A DNA stretch of 64,000 nt from Diploscapter coronatus (Eukaryota; Nematoda; Chromadorea; Rhabditida; Rhabditidae), in the NCBI GenBank assembly GCA_964036155.1, contig OZ038422.1, forward strand, positions 29,101,201 through 29,165,200. The letters are read 5' to 3'. Below the pieces are notes generated by a model that worked only from the letters and a program-made list of their open reading frames with translations, was not told the origin of the DNA and did no database searches. Each line of letters begins with the position of its first letter. Positions within the stretch are counted from its first letter, which is position 1. Position numbers and translations under genes: made by a program. Positions 34,307-46,800 of this stretch are shown here, in pieces.

Positions 34307-36150
34307 CTAGAGCAACACATGGGCCGCCGGGCCGTTGCACTCCCAGTCTAGAAAAGTAGTTTCTCGAGTTCTTGGATGATTTTTCCCTTTTCAGGGTGAT
34401 TTCTGGATATTTTTGAGCGGTTTTGAATGATTTGTAGAGATTTTTACTAATCTTCTTATTTTTACCGGTTTTTGATCGAATTTGAACAATATTTGATTGA
34501 CCCACCATATGGGAATTCCGGCTGACCGCAGTTCTGCAACGCCCTCCTCATGAGCTGGTAGATGGCTTGATAGTTGGGCGCGTCGAAGTACTCCAGCGAG
34601 TCGACCATCGAGAGGATCTGCCTGCAATTTTTCAATTTTGACCGATGTTTCATCCATTGTCAATTTCACTACGAGTCTCGACCCGCACCTCAATTCACCA
34701 CTCGGACACGGCGGCGGGAAGAGCTCGGCGGTGTAGGCCGGATTGCGGACGCGCTGCTTGTAGTCACTCACCTGGAAATGATGATGTTTGTCTGCGTCTT
34801 TGAATCGGTCAATGCTGAAAGATAGAAAGGAAACTAGAGCGAACCTGCTTCATGTCCTGAATGTCTTTCCACGGGAGACGCGACGCCGTCAGCTCGACTT
34901 GCATGTAGATCCACGTTTCCACATCGTCTTTCCTGCAATTTGTAAGATTAAGTGCGATCTCTAAAGTCGAGATTTTCTAAAGATATATTCTATTCCGACT
35001 TAAACTTTTTTCCTGACCTAGACAGGTCCTTCTGCTGATGACAAGCGATCGGCGCGTAGCGAACTGTTCCACGGAATCCCGCAGCCTGTCGAGGTTTGCG
35101 AATGACGCCCTGTAAATTCATCGTTTGGATTTGAAAATACTGCTTGCAACTAGGACTGAGCAGTGTTCTCGCTTTGAAACTCTGTCCAGTTCTATCTGAA
35201 GACTGACCTGCTCGTTAGTGAACTTTCTTGCCATGCCAAAATCGAGGATATACACTTTGCGCAGCTCGTTCAGCTCTGCCCTGCCGATGGTGTAGTTGCC
35301 GGGCTGCAAATTGAGGTATAAAGGTGCGCGTTCATACTTTTCAACATTGATGTCAAACGTGTCAAAATGTTATTGCACGTAAAACGTGAAATCGCTCGAC
35401 ATTAAGATGATATCAAAGGTATGACAAAGCGTTCTAACTGATCTGATAGTTCTCATCATGACTGATAACGAGTTCTTCTTTTCAATAGACGTTAATCAAT
35501 CCCTGATTTTTTTCGAATTCACCTTAACGTCGCGATGCAAGTAGCCGATGTTGTGAAGATCCTCGAGCGCTTCGAGTGCTTGGATGCCGACGGACAGCGA
35601 GCACGCGATCGTCAGCTTCTGGCCAGGAGAGCCCTTTCGCAGATCCTATGAAAGAGTTCGTTAGTTGAGATGGCTACGAATCTCGACCCGTACCTGAAGC
35701 GATTTGCCGACGAGCGTCATGACGACGTAGTTGAAGTTGCCGTAGCGGCCCTTGTCCTCGATCCTGCAGAAGTGACGCGAGCCGCGCTTTGTCAGCTCCG
35801 CCAGCACGAACACCTCCATTTTAAGCACCTGGAAAATTTGATGATTGAAAATTTTTTCGGAGATTTTTGGAAGGTTCATGATGTTCGCGACATTTTCTCG
35901 AGAGTTGTGAGTTTCTTGAACTCTCGACTTTTTAACCTACCTGAATCTGCTCATTGGTGCCTTCGACTTTGAGCGCGTACTTCCCCGTCGCGTCGTAGCA
36001 TCTGTAGACCGCACCGAATCCTCCCTCACCGAGCTTCTTCTCTATCGTCCAGCGTTCCACCTGAATTCTCGTCGTCAAGTTTCCTCTGGACTTGATTTTT
36101 CTTCGATCAACCTGTGTTCCGGGTGCCAATTGAACTAGCTCTGCTGCCAT
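34307..36150 (-). CDS. protein kinase of the CK1 superfamily, tau-tubulin-kinase-like (TTBKL) group
   Basis: Minus-strand exons 36150-35941, 35828-35694, 35645-35523, 35303-35208, 35109-35018, 34932-34845, 34771-34689, 34621-34506 and 34347-34307 (TAG); 327 residues. Kinase landmarks are complete: glycine loop KLGEGGFGAVY, YALKVE (VAIK lysine), MTLVGKSLQ, GYLHRDVKPGN (catalytic loop), ILDFGMARKF (DFG), then GTVRYAPIACHQQKDLSRKDD and W-x-Y in place of the APE region, as in worm TTBK-like kinases. The end is EFPYDWE plus a short tail; the family often ends so. A 51-base in-frame segment (36111-36061) has good splice sites; removing it yields a 310-residue form. Family knowledge: this group is expanded in nematodes, often with male germline expression. 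The substrate is unknown. Confidence 0.9.
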
Positions 36151-36200
36151 TTTGCTGGTCGTTTTCAGTTCTGAGGTAAATTCGCATCATTTTTTTGAAG

Positions 36201-36292
36201 AATTATGGTTACGATGAACCCGTCAACGGTGACGACAACGTTGTGTCTCCAGAATCTAGCAACAACGAGCGCGTTTACTTGACTGTGTCCAC
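36201..36292 (+). other. exon-like segment, possible first exon of an unidentified plus-strand transcript
   Basis: From 36201 an open frame reads NYGYDEPVNGDDNVV... to a good donor (CCAC before GTGAGTTG at 36293). The segment is more GC-rich than its surroundings and follows TTTTTTTGAAG, a weak acceptor. No partner exon was found downstream. It could also be 5' UTR of the kinase on the other strand. Confidence 0.25.
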
Positions 36293-37187
36293 GTGAGTTG
36301 ATCGCACAAAGGGAATTTGAGAAACGAGTGGTTTTGATTTGATTGCTGGTTTTATATAGGAAAATTTTTAGGCTAATTTTCTAATTTTGTTATAACATCG
36401 ATTGTGCGAATCGAATCAATGAGATCGAAAAATCTTTTGGTAGACTGCATTTTAAAACGTATTCTGGTATTCTTATAAATTGGGATTTTGAAGCTAATAG
36501 ATATGAGGTTTTTTGGTAGGTGAATTGAAGAAAGAGATCTATGAGTTTTTCCGCGTCTCTTTGAAATCTATCAAATTTTTGCTGTTTCGCATTTGCGCCC
36601 AAATATTACGCGCTATGAAATGGCAAACTGAATTCACTACTACCCGTTCCCACTCTGACTCATAATTGGATTTTGGAGTAGAGCAAATGGACATGATAAT
36701 GAGATTCCAAATATGGTGGGGCAGAGAAAGGATCAATGCTCCTAGTCTCTTCCGCTATCTCATTTCAACCCGCTATTTTCCTATCATTCATTCTTCAGCG
36801 TCCCGATCCCATTTCATACCAAATAAAGCGACTACAACTTCCCTTGTTTGTCTGAAAATAGCTGTTTAAAAAATTCTTCTGAAAATGACGAATTTCAGCT
36901 TTATTTCTAACCTTTTGTCTTTAGAAATTGCGATAATTAGGTTTGTGGGTCATTAATTAGGAAGGATTTCATCATTTCTATAGAATGAGATTTTAGGAAG
37001 AGCCCGAATTTTCTCACGATTCTCTGATGTCATGAAATTTTGTTTCTTCAAAAAAATTCTACATTAGTCCAGAGAAATTTGGACGATTTTTCACATTTTC
37101 TTCTTCGAATTCGGTGGCATTAAAAATGCATACTCTCCACGAGCGTGTTTTCGCCGTACGGGATTTTTATCGATTAATTTTCAGAAA
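36293..37187. other. intergenic, no gene seen
   Basis: AT-rich, no supported exon. It ends in AATTTTCAG at 37184, just before the ATG of the small gene. Confidence 0.45.
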
Positions 37188-37448
37188 ATGTCGTCCAACA
37201 GACTACCCTTTATTTCACCGAGTACCGAGAATTTTCTTATTCACTATGCTGCTAATGAGAAGTTGACCAAAGTAAGTGATCCTGGAGATTTTTGAGAAAA
37301 ATGAGGGTTTTTGAAGGAACGAACGAAAGAAGAAGTTGAGCAATTTCGGCAGGAACTGGATAAAGCTATAGACAAAGAATTGCAAGAGTTTGAGCACGTC
37401 TACGACGAAATTCAGAATGAAAAATTACCTTCGAAGAAGAAAAGTTGA
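37188..37448 (+). CDS. small hypothetical helical protein, 71 residues, two exons
   Basis: ATG at 37188 is three bases after a strong TTTTCAG acceptor (37178-37184), the usual picture of a trans-spliced nematode gene. Exon 1 is 37188-37271, the intron has GTAAGTG and ends TTTGAAG (a weak acceptor) and is only 45 bases, exon 2 is 37317-37448 with TGA. The product starts MSSNRLPFISPSTENFLIHY and continues as a charged amphipathic helix (KEEVEQFRQELDKAIDKELQ) with a basic end (PSKKKS). The codons are ordinary and both exons are in phase. I do not recognise the family; small subunits of helical complexes look like this, but that is only a guess. Confidence 0.6.
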
Positions 37449-40400
37449 AATTTTTTAGAGATAATAAATTTTCTATAATCCTGTAGAAATTGTCTGCTTG
37501 TTGATAATCGTTGTGATCGTCTGGTTGTAAGTTTTAACTGAATATGTTTAAATTTGTGGCATTTGCTGACATAAGTTTCAATCTTTAGTTATAGATTGTG
37601 CTGCTTAATGAGTTCGAGTGTTTTTCAATAGATCGTTTTTTCATTTTATGAAGAAAAGATAGAAAGTTCGAAGAAGCTTTATCAGAATTATCTAGTATAA
37701 GTTTCAGATTTTGTTTATGAAGTTCGAAAGGCTTCAAATTCTATTCGTTCTGTGATTATGAGTACTATAGAATCTCACATTTAACTATCCCATGTGATCA
37801 AAACCCCACCCACATTTTTCCTTGCCGAAGTGTTATATTTGATGAAATACTTGAAATGTGCCTTTCGCGAAATCCCCTTCCGATTATCGCCTATTATGGG
37901 CTGTTTATCGAGCAATCGAAAGTGTTAAAATTCGATGATCGGGGGAATTTTAGCTCAAAAGCGAAATCGAGATTTGGTCTCGATAAATTTGTCTTTCCTT
38001 CAAGAGACGGGAGATTTTGGATCCTCTCCAAATTAGTTTGATCGAAAGCCCAGTTTCGATCCGGTTCATGAGTCGATTTTTGTTCCATTTTGGGAAACTC
38101 GTGGTTTTCCCCCCATTTTTTTTCCAAAATAGGCATTTCAAACAATTCCTAAAGATCCGACTAGATGATTTTTAATTTATTGCCGATGGAGATTTTATTC
38201 ATGATAGTCATTAAGATTAGGCGGTTTTTATGATTGGAGGCAAATCTTTAATGATTCGAATAGGTTTCAAAGATTTGAGGTATAATCGGAAACATTTGAT
38301 TTGTAGTAAGGTAGGGTGTAAGTAATTTTAAAAATCGAACTAAAATTTTCAAGTTAAAAGTTAAATCTGAAAAGTGTTTGCAAAAATGTTCTTGAGAAGC
38401 CAGAGTAAATAATTACGAGATTATTTTGCAAGGTTTTCTCCCAAGAAAACGAGTTCGACTTTGTCTAAATCTTCAAGGCTTTGATCAACATCTAGACTTT
38501 TTCTGTTTTATTTGAAAAGAAAGTGATTTAGTGATAGAGTATCCGGAACAGTTTTTCTTGCCTATTTTTTATCCCGTGGGAAGCTAACCATTTGGTGAAA
38601 TTCATACAAAACCAACTTACCTATCGATTTTTGGAAATCCTTTGGAATTTTCTGAAAATTTTACCGATTTTCAAATTTAAAAATTTTTAAATGACATTAA
38701 AACCTCAAAAAGTTTCGAAAATCTTATTTCCTTTAAAATGCCATAAATTTTCATTCATCCATAAACTTTCCGAAATCCTTATCATTTTTACCACTGACGC
38801 CCCTATCAAATCTGGTTTTTAATCTTCAAACACCTTGAGGCTTGAAAAGCGTAAAATTTTTTACCCAGAAAAATAACACCTTTCTTTGTGAATTTATGAT
38901 TTATGGCCTTTCACTAGCGTTTTTATCCACTACGTCTAATCCGGCATGTAATGAGGGATAGAATTATAGTGTCTTATCTAAATGATGATTGCTGATTTGA
39001 CAGACACTAGTCGTTTTTGTCATAGATAACACCTTTTTATAGGTTAGCGCTACTATTAGTTGCAATCTCGTAAGTCTAGTGATAAGCAGAAATAAAAACT
39101 GATATATCACACACTGATAAGATCTGGACTTTTACTAAATTTTCTGAACTCATATTTTAGTTAGGCCAGAAAACTTTATTAATTTTTAAGGATATTTACT
39201 AATATCTAAAATTGTACTAATTTCGAATTTCTAAAATTGAGTGAAGAATCGATTTATTGGAATAGTTTGCTTTACTTTATCATTCGAGTTATCCTAATTC
39301 TTTTCGACAGTAAAATCGTGAAATCATTAAATTCTCCCGAGGTAGAACCAGACTTTTCTCACTGGTGAAAACTAATATTTTCAAACGGTCGCTCCCGACT
39401 TTTTCTGAATAGTTTTCTTGTTTCCGAAAAATTTCGGTTTGGAAGAACAACGCTTTTTGTTAGAACAATGATATCGATGAGTAATTTTATGGATTTTTGG
39501 GAGAAGTTTGAAAATTATATTTCATTTTGAATTTTTACCCGCATTTTGTTGCTACTAAAAATATTCGGCATCGTTTTTAGGCCTATTTTCTAAAAATGTA
39601 TTATCGAATTTGTGAAAGTCTTTGCCCATATGACGCTCTTACTAAATCATCTAAATAATATCGTTGGCTTATATTTTCTTAAAACTTATTAATTTTCTTT
39701 ACAAGCAGGTAAAAATCAATTGTATCCTCGAAAAATTTGCAAACCTGTTCAAAACCATTCACCTTGTAACTCATTTGAACGCTATTCAGTTGTCAGTTTT
39801 CCCATTTGTTCTCTTTCTCTGCCTACAGGGTTTATTTACTTTTTTATCCGTCTTTTATCTTCAATTTCTGCTTCTCCTGCCCTCTTCAACTTGCGTTATT
39901 TCTACTCTTTCTCGGCTTCTTTTCTCTCTCCTCACTTCGAATTATCCCTCATTTCGTCTCTCCAAATACCTCAAATCTCTCGATATTTTGCCGCCGCGAT
40001 TTCAATCATTTCCGCTATCAAAAGATTCGAGATTTTTGAAAACCCTTGAAATTTTAAGATTGTTTTTTTAATTCCTGCAAAATTTTCTGAAAAATCTGCA
40101 AATTTCTGGGTTCTTGGATTTTTATCGACCACTCGACTGATAAGATTGTAGTTCTTGGAGATTACTCTTTTGCAACGAGTATTTACTTACCTTGAGAACC
40201 CATGATGTTCTCGACTTGTTTATCTTGTGGAGATGTTCTTGATCTGCTGATAAAACAAAATTCTGCATTTGACCGGATATCTCGTCATTTATTCTGATTT
40301 CTTGGCTCCTTCTAATAAATCAAAAGTTTAAGAATTTTTACTATTTTAGAAAAACGATTTTTATTCAAACTTTATGAAAATCATTTTAAAAATGAAGTAT

Positions 40401-40872
40401 TCCCCTATCTTTACATCCGTTTGCATTTTCTTACAATAAGCGATGTATGAAATCTCCTTTAGATAAAGATTTTATATAGCCAGATTTCATATATACCCAT
40501 AATTAAATGAATTCTCCATAAAGTGGAATCACCACCTTTGGCAAAGTTAATCCTATCAAAGGCCTGGTTATCTTTATTCTAATCGGAATTGGAAACAGAT
40601 TCTTCCTTCCGCTAATAAGAAATCGGTTTCCTAATTGCATCACCTTATTATCGAATTTTTAGGGGTATCATTCATTTTTTTCCGATGAAAACAATTGAAA
40701 AGCTCCGAATAACTTGGATTTTATTCGGTTTTCTTTGAAGAATTTCCGAAACATATCTATTTTTCATAGATCTCCTACTCAATCTTAGACTATTTTTCAG
40801 AAGCTATGAAATAATCGTCGATTTTTTTTAAACTTACAGCAAATCAATTTCTTTTAAACAATCGGCTTTGAG
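37449..40872. other. intergenic region upstream of the long Pro/Ser-rich gene
   Basis: About 3.4 kb without a supported exon. 39790-39960 is a run of the CTATTTCT-type pyrimidine-rich repeat and gives long but low-complexity open frames. A TAGGTTTC word lies at 38261. Presumably it holds the promoter of the next gene. Confidence 0.5.
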
Positions 40873-43800
40873 ATGCCTTGGAAGCCGATTTTTCTGGTGC
40901 CTCCGAACGGCGGTCGACCGATGGGCCCGATTTTTCTACCTCCACCCCCGGCGACTGCCTTTCCTTATCAGGTGGGGAATTATTTTCTAATTCAAGTTAT
41001 TTTTCATGTTTTGTTTGTAATTTTCGAAAATACATCGAAATTTTATTTTCAGCTTCCTTTCGCGCCAGGCTCCGAGCCAAACGGCTACCTGAGTCTGAAA
41101 GCCGTTCCTGTGCCGAGGTCGGTCATTTTTTAATTAAAAATCGAATTTTCGAATTTACGAACGTTGTATTATCCAGTTATCGACTTTTAAAAGCGATTAT
41201 TTGTAAGTGGCGATTTTTTGAAAACCTATTTTTTGTTTTTAAGATACACCTATATCTCGGGCGCTAAAATTATTTATGTTAGAAAATCTGGGTACTTGAA
41301 TATTTTGTGAAACTTATTTATTTTTTTTAAGTATTAGGAAAAAAGTCAAAAATTAAACTTACTTAGCTACCCCCCAATCCATCCTATTTTCACGCTGCCA
41401 CGACGTCACAAATTGCCTCGCGAAAAAGTTGATGAACGAAAAATCGAGAAAAATCCTGTTCACAAGAAGGAAGCTTTCCTAAAAAGGTGCGTTTTTTTTT
41501 TATTTTTAGAAAAATTTTGAAATTCACTAACCCTACTCTCTGAAACTTGGATTTGTAAGAGAAGAATTTCATCAAATTTTCGCAATTTTTAATATATGTT
41601 AGCAGCTTGGATTTCTAAATCTCTGTGATCCTCCAAAATGAACTTAAATTTTCTAAAATCCATCCTTTATCTTTGGCCGATAGCTCACGGGGTCCAAATT
41701 GAAACAAATAGCAAATTTCCGTAGGGAAAATTTGCGCCAGACGGCAACTTTGAGAGGACTCTTGAGTGCTTTGATAAACACGAGGAACTTTGCCCTGAGG
41801 GGGGAAATCCGAGCAAATCTCGTCTTTTGTTAATTTGCGTACAAACACGAGATTTGACGCGCAATTTTTGTAAACATAGAATTGCTTGTAGTTGAGTAAA
41901 AACAGGTGGATTGATAAGTTTTAAATAGTATTAAAATTTGAGATTAGTAGTATCTTTACTCAATAATTTTTGGCTTATTTTGAATATTATTGGTAAGATC
42001 GAGAAAATTTGGAATTTTAGCTTTGAAAACTGATTTGAATAAGTTCAGGGAAACTCGAAATGCGTTTTGAATTCGAAATTTTCGATTTTTCACAACGTCA
42101 ACATAATTTCGAAAAAGGCTCTAAAATCCGGAAATCAAATGACAGTCATTAGTTCCTTCCACATTATTATCCAACGATACGGTGATTTTTCGATGTTTTT
42201 TCATACCGATCTTATCAATATTTTTCTCGAGAACTCCTTGCATAATGAGCTGATATTTATTTGCTAGGTACAGGTTAGAGAAATAGCATTGAATTTTATG
42301 AGAGGTGAAAAGAAAATGCGAGTTAGAGAAAAAGAAAATTCGAGAGGCGAAAAGATCGGAAACATGCAATTATCACTCAAATGTGAGAGAAATAGCCCAG
42401 GTTTTGGAGGGAGGAAAAGATAGAAAGAAATTAGAGTGAGGTAAATTATGAGAGAAAAAGAATCAGACAATAGAGGATAGCTCTAACGGCTAACCCATAC
42501 AATACACATGCGCATAGGTAGAGAGAGAGAGAGAGCGCGCGCGCTTTCATTTTGATGCGTTGATGATGATTTCTTCGTGAAAACAGCGGTTGTGAGTGAG
42601 TTTTTAATTAACTAGGTTTTTTTATTTCATTCTCCGATTTAATCAAAACCGAATAGTTTTGAATCCTAGGTATTTTAGAGAGATAATAATGAAACCTATC
42701 CAATCCACTTTTAATCTTTGTCTTATTCGGATAAAGCCATTTCCGAATTGAAAATCGGTTTCGCGTCAAGCTACCATGTTTGCACAAAATTTCAACGATT
42801 TCTTTCTCTCTCTCCCCAACCGTCTGGCTCTATTTCTCTAGCTTCTCTGCACCTTCTCATATCCCAATACTCTCTCGCCCTAGCACATTATTTCATCGTA
42901 AAAAGGCTGTCAAAAAGCCTTTATTCTCATCTTCATTTTCCCCCTAATCCGTAAAAATCGATTTCGCAAATTTTACGATTCGGCAAAAAACGCGATTTTA
43001 TTCATGAAATCCAGATTTCGACCATTATATTTTTGGCATACTTTGGCTAAAAATTTGAATATTCAACTATGATAAATCGACGATTTTCTGTGAAGCCCTA
43101 CAGGTATTTTGAAAAGCCTTGATTTGAAAATTCGATCCGAAGCATAGTAGAACTTTTTCCCGATTACTTTTCAATAAATAGTTTAGATCGGATTTTTAGA
43201 GTTTCTAAAAATGCACTGCAAATTTACACTAACAAATTCACTGTGTAGTTTAGTCATTGCACCACTTTTTAGTGAAATGCAGAAAATTCAAGATGCCCTT
43301 TCATCCATGCTTCAGAAATCGGGATAATTGGAGTAATTTCCCTGACAAAATAATGTTATTGTAGAAATTCCATTTTTCTCTATTTCTCTTTAAAAATAAT
43401 ATTTCTCCTTCTTGCGCAAGCTTTTTCAACTACAAACACAGGCAAGCTTCACGAATTATTTTCATTTTTTACGAAAAAAATCGAGATCTTGGCGGGAATT
43501 ACTGAGATGCAAAAACTCGTTCAAGAGGATGGCAATTATTTCGGATCGGAGAATTTCGGAAATATGACAAAATAATAACAAAATTTTGGCTTTCCAAGAA
43601 ATTTCGAGATTGTCGAAAAGCCCGACTTTTTACCTCTAAAATTTTTCGATACTCATAAAGCAATGAAAACATTCTATGATTTTCTCAAAAAATTCTGAAA
43701 TTTGGCAAAACTGAACCTTTTAAGAACTCCTATAAAAGTAATGGATAGGTTTCGGCAAAGGTTAGCCGATAATGGCTAATAAAATTTGGCTAGTGTCAGT

Positions 43801-46800
43801 TTGTGAATCGTTTTTCTTTCTTTCCGTTTATAATTTTTCTTTTTCCATCTTTTCTTCACACTATTTCCCCATATCTTTTTCTTTCCTTTTCTTTTTCCTC
43901 TCATTTTCCGTTCTATTTCCCAAATCTCATGGCCTTGCGGAAAAATGACCATCAAGCGGCGTTCTGTCATCAATTTTTCTTAGATTTGTTGATGAAGAAA
44001 AAATTCTTCCGACGATTTTTGTTTCGGTTTTTTTCTTGGTGAGTTTCCTTCGGGAAATCGCCTTCACAAGCATATCCTTTATTTGTGATTTATCGGGCGG
44101 ATTTGGAATTTTTTTCGATTTTGGTTCTGCTCTTTAAATTTTAGGATTTCATATATCCTCTTTTTTCTAAATAAGAAAAACCCTTATCTTATTTTTCTAG
44201 GCTTTTTACTAGTGAAAGATCTAGATTTTTTTTCGAAACAGCCTTTCCGGAAGGTAGGTTTTTGAAACATTAACGAAAATCGCCTATGGCGTCAAAATTA
44301 CGCGCAAAAATGGCGTTAGATCTGCCAAAAGGCTGGATTTTTCTTTTACGATTAGAAGCGTGAAATGCCATTAGGTGAGATAAAAATCACTGAACTTGGG
44401 AAACCGGCTGAAATATGAAAAATCGTCAGACAGCACTTATTTGGAATTCATTCATTAATTAACGGGACTTATGGACGTTTGCCAATTTTTTCGGGGGATC
44501 TGATTTTTTCAAAACGATCAACCTGAAAAATTTTCTAAAAATGAAACTTTTCAGATATAATAGTGCTTTGAAAGTTCTAAAAAGTATAAAAATTGTATCC
44601 CAGCCGTTTTTCGAAGGCCATGTTTCGTTATGGGATAAGAGAGTCCCATTTTCGGACCTTGAAAAATAACCTCGACCTATGGATACATGGATTTACCTTT
44701 ACCCATCCTTTATTTTACCCAATCCCCTAACCAATTGCGCTGACCCGTTATTCAAGCGTGCAAAGGTCGGGTGATATTATCTTTTTGCTGAATGAAAGAA
44801 TGTCAGGTTTTTGAGGGATGATTTGTAACATTTTGAAAAAAATATGTAGGTTTCAAAAAGTTATTTATAAAACATGGAAAATTCAACTTTAATGAACCGA
44901 ATTTATTCTGAATATCTATAATTAAAATAAGGTTATATAAAGTTTACAAATGCTACAAAATCGAATAAGCCTCCATAATGGTCAATCTTTGTAAAAGTGA
45001 AAATCGTTTCGATCTATCCTTGATATTCTTCGTAGAAATCTGTATTCATTTTGAGCTATGCCTCAAAATTCAAGCTTCGCCCGTTCTAAAATTTGCCCTG
45101 GAATGCACAAAGTTCGAAAGGTTATGTTTGCAAAATTTGTCTCAAGCAAGAATACGATGACTCTTTGTTTTGAGGGTCCCATTGACACTTTATAGAAAGA
45201 GCCATTCTAGTTGACCCCAGAAGCAAACATCTTATCTTTCTTTTTCTCTTGTTTTCTAAAATTGGAGTACTATTTCTCCTTTTCCGCATCTTTTCTCTAT
45301 GCCATTTCTCCTTCTGCTTCTTTTGATCTCTAAAAATTAACGATATTTCTTTACAGCCTACTTTTCAAACAAATACAAAACAAATCAAAACATAAAAATG
45401 AGCGAGCATAAAGCGTATGCATATTTGTATATGACGGTTTTTGATGACCACTTTAGTTCTTGGCTCTTTAGATTACTTTTTTCGGTATTTCTTCATAAAA
45501 ATATTCTAATTTTTGGCACTTTTCTTCTCTCCAAAATGAATCATTATTTTACTATCATTCTCTCATTCACTAATTTCCTGCTTCTTTCATCTCTCTCAAA
45601 AATTTCTCTGCATCTTTTCCACGCTCTATTTTCGCCGCACTATTTCTCGCCATCCTTGAGTTGAGCGAGAGCCGTCATGTCGTTTCCATTATTGTCACAA
45701 TCGCCCGTACCATTCTTCTATTTCTTTTATTGTATTTGGAAAGGACGATGATGCGGCGTTAGTTTACATGCCATAGGCACGTTCATTTCTGCTTCTTTTT
45801 GTCTCTAATTTCCCTTGCTACTTCTCTTTTCTCCATCTTTTCTTTTCTATTTTTCGGAAACTATTTCTTCCTTTCTCCATCTTTCCTCCTACTTCTCTAA
45901 AACTATTTTAGTTTTACTCACAAAGAAAAATATTCTGCATCTTTTTCTGCTCTCACTTCCTAGCGCTAGATTATTTCTTTACTATCCTTCAGAAAAAAAT
46001 TCTCCTTTCGTGAATTTTTCAATACTATCTTCACCATTTTGTAACAGTAATAATTCCTACAAAGGGGGTTACAATAGACGACAATTTTGCTACGAATTTT
46101 CAATATAAAAGTCGGAAAATGCTAGTTTTATTTTACGAAAAAGACCCGTCTGTAACGCAACATACACTATAAAATGCGAGTTTTTGTGGATGATTAATTG
46201 CTTTAGCGTACATAACGCATAATTTAATATATCGAGCGATCTAACGAGATATATCGAATAGGGCCTATTCACTAGATCCCAGAAAATTGCATACCATGAA
46301 GGTTTTATGCAGGTAATTTATCGAATAACCTTTTTTACTTGATTCACAAGTGAAGTACGCTTCAGAAATGTTATAAACTTATTCCACCTTTATCTTCTTC
46401 GCTAAGACTATCTTTATATAATGCAGAAACTGAAATTTTTGTTGTTTTTTTTATTTATGCTGGTGTTTCAACAAATTTTGAAATATCCTGATATTTTTAT
46501 CCGATTTGCTAAAACTATCTTTAACCAATTTATTATACGCCAAAAACTATTTTCATATCTTTCCACTTCACTATTTATGTATGCTTCAGAAACTAGATTT
46601 CTATCAACTCCTAAATTTACTGTTCAGAAAGTGCTATTTCTAAAAAGTACATATTTGAGAAGCTTTTAAATCACTACTAACATTTTTAATTAGAAATAAA
46701 CATAAAGAATAAAGTCTGATTTTTCAGCTCCGGAAATCACGTATCGACGGGCGTAACAAGACCCTCGCCGAGTTACGCCAACGAGACGTCATTCAACACG

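Noticed and set aside
41390..41848. Minus-strand frames suggesting a nested gene in the second intron of the Pro/Ser-rich gene
   Set aside because: No consistent exon chain, and composition like the surrounding intron.
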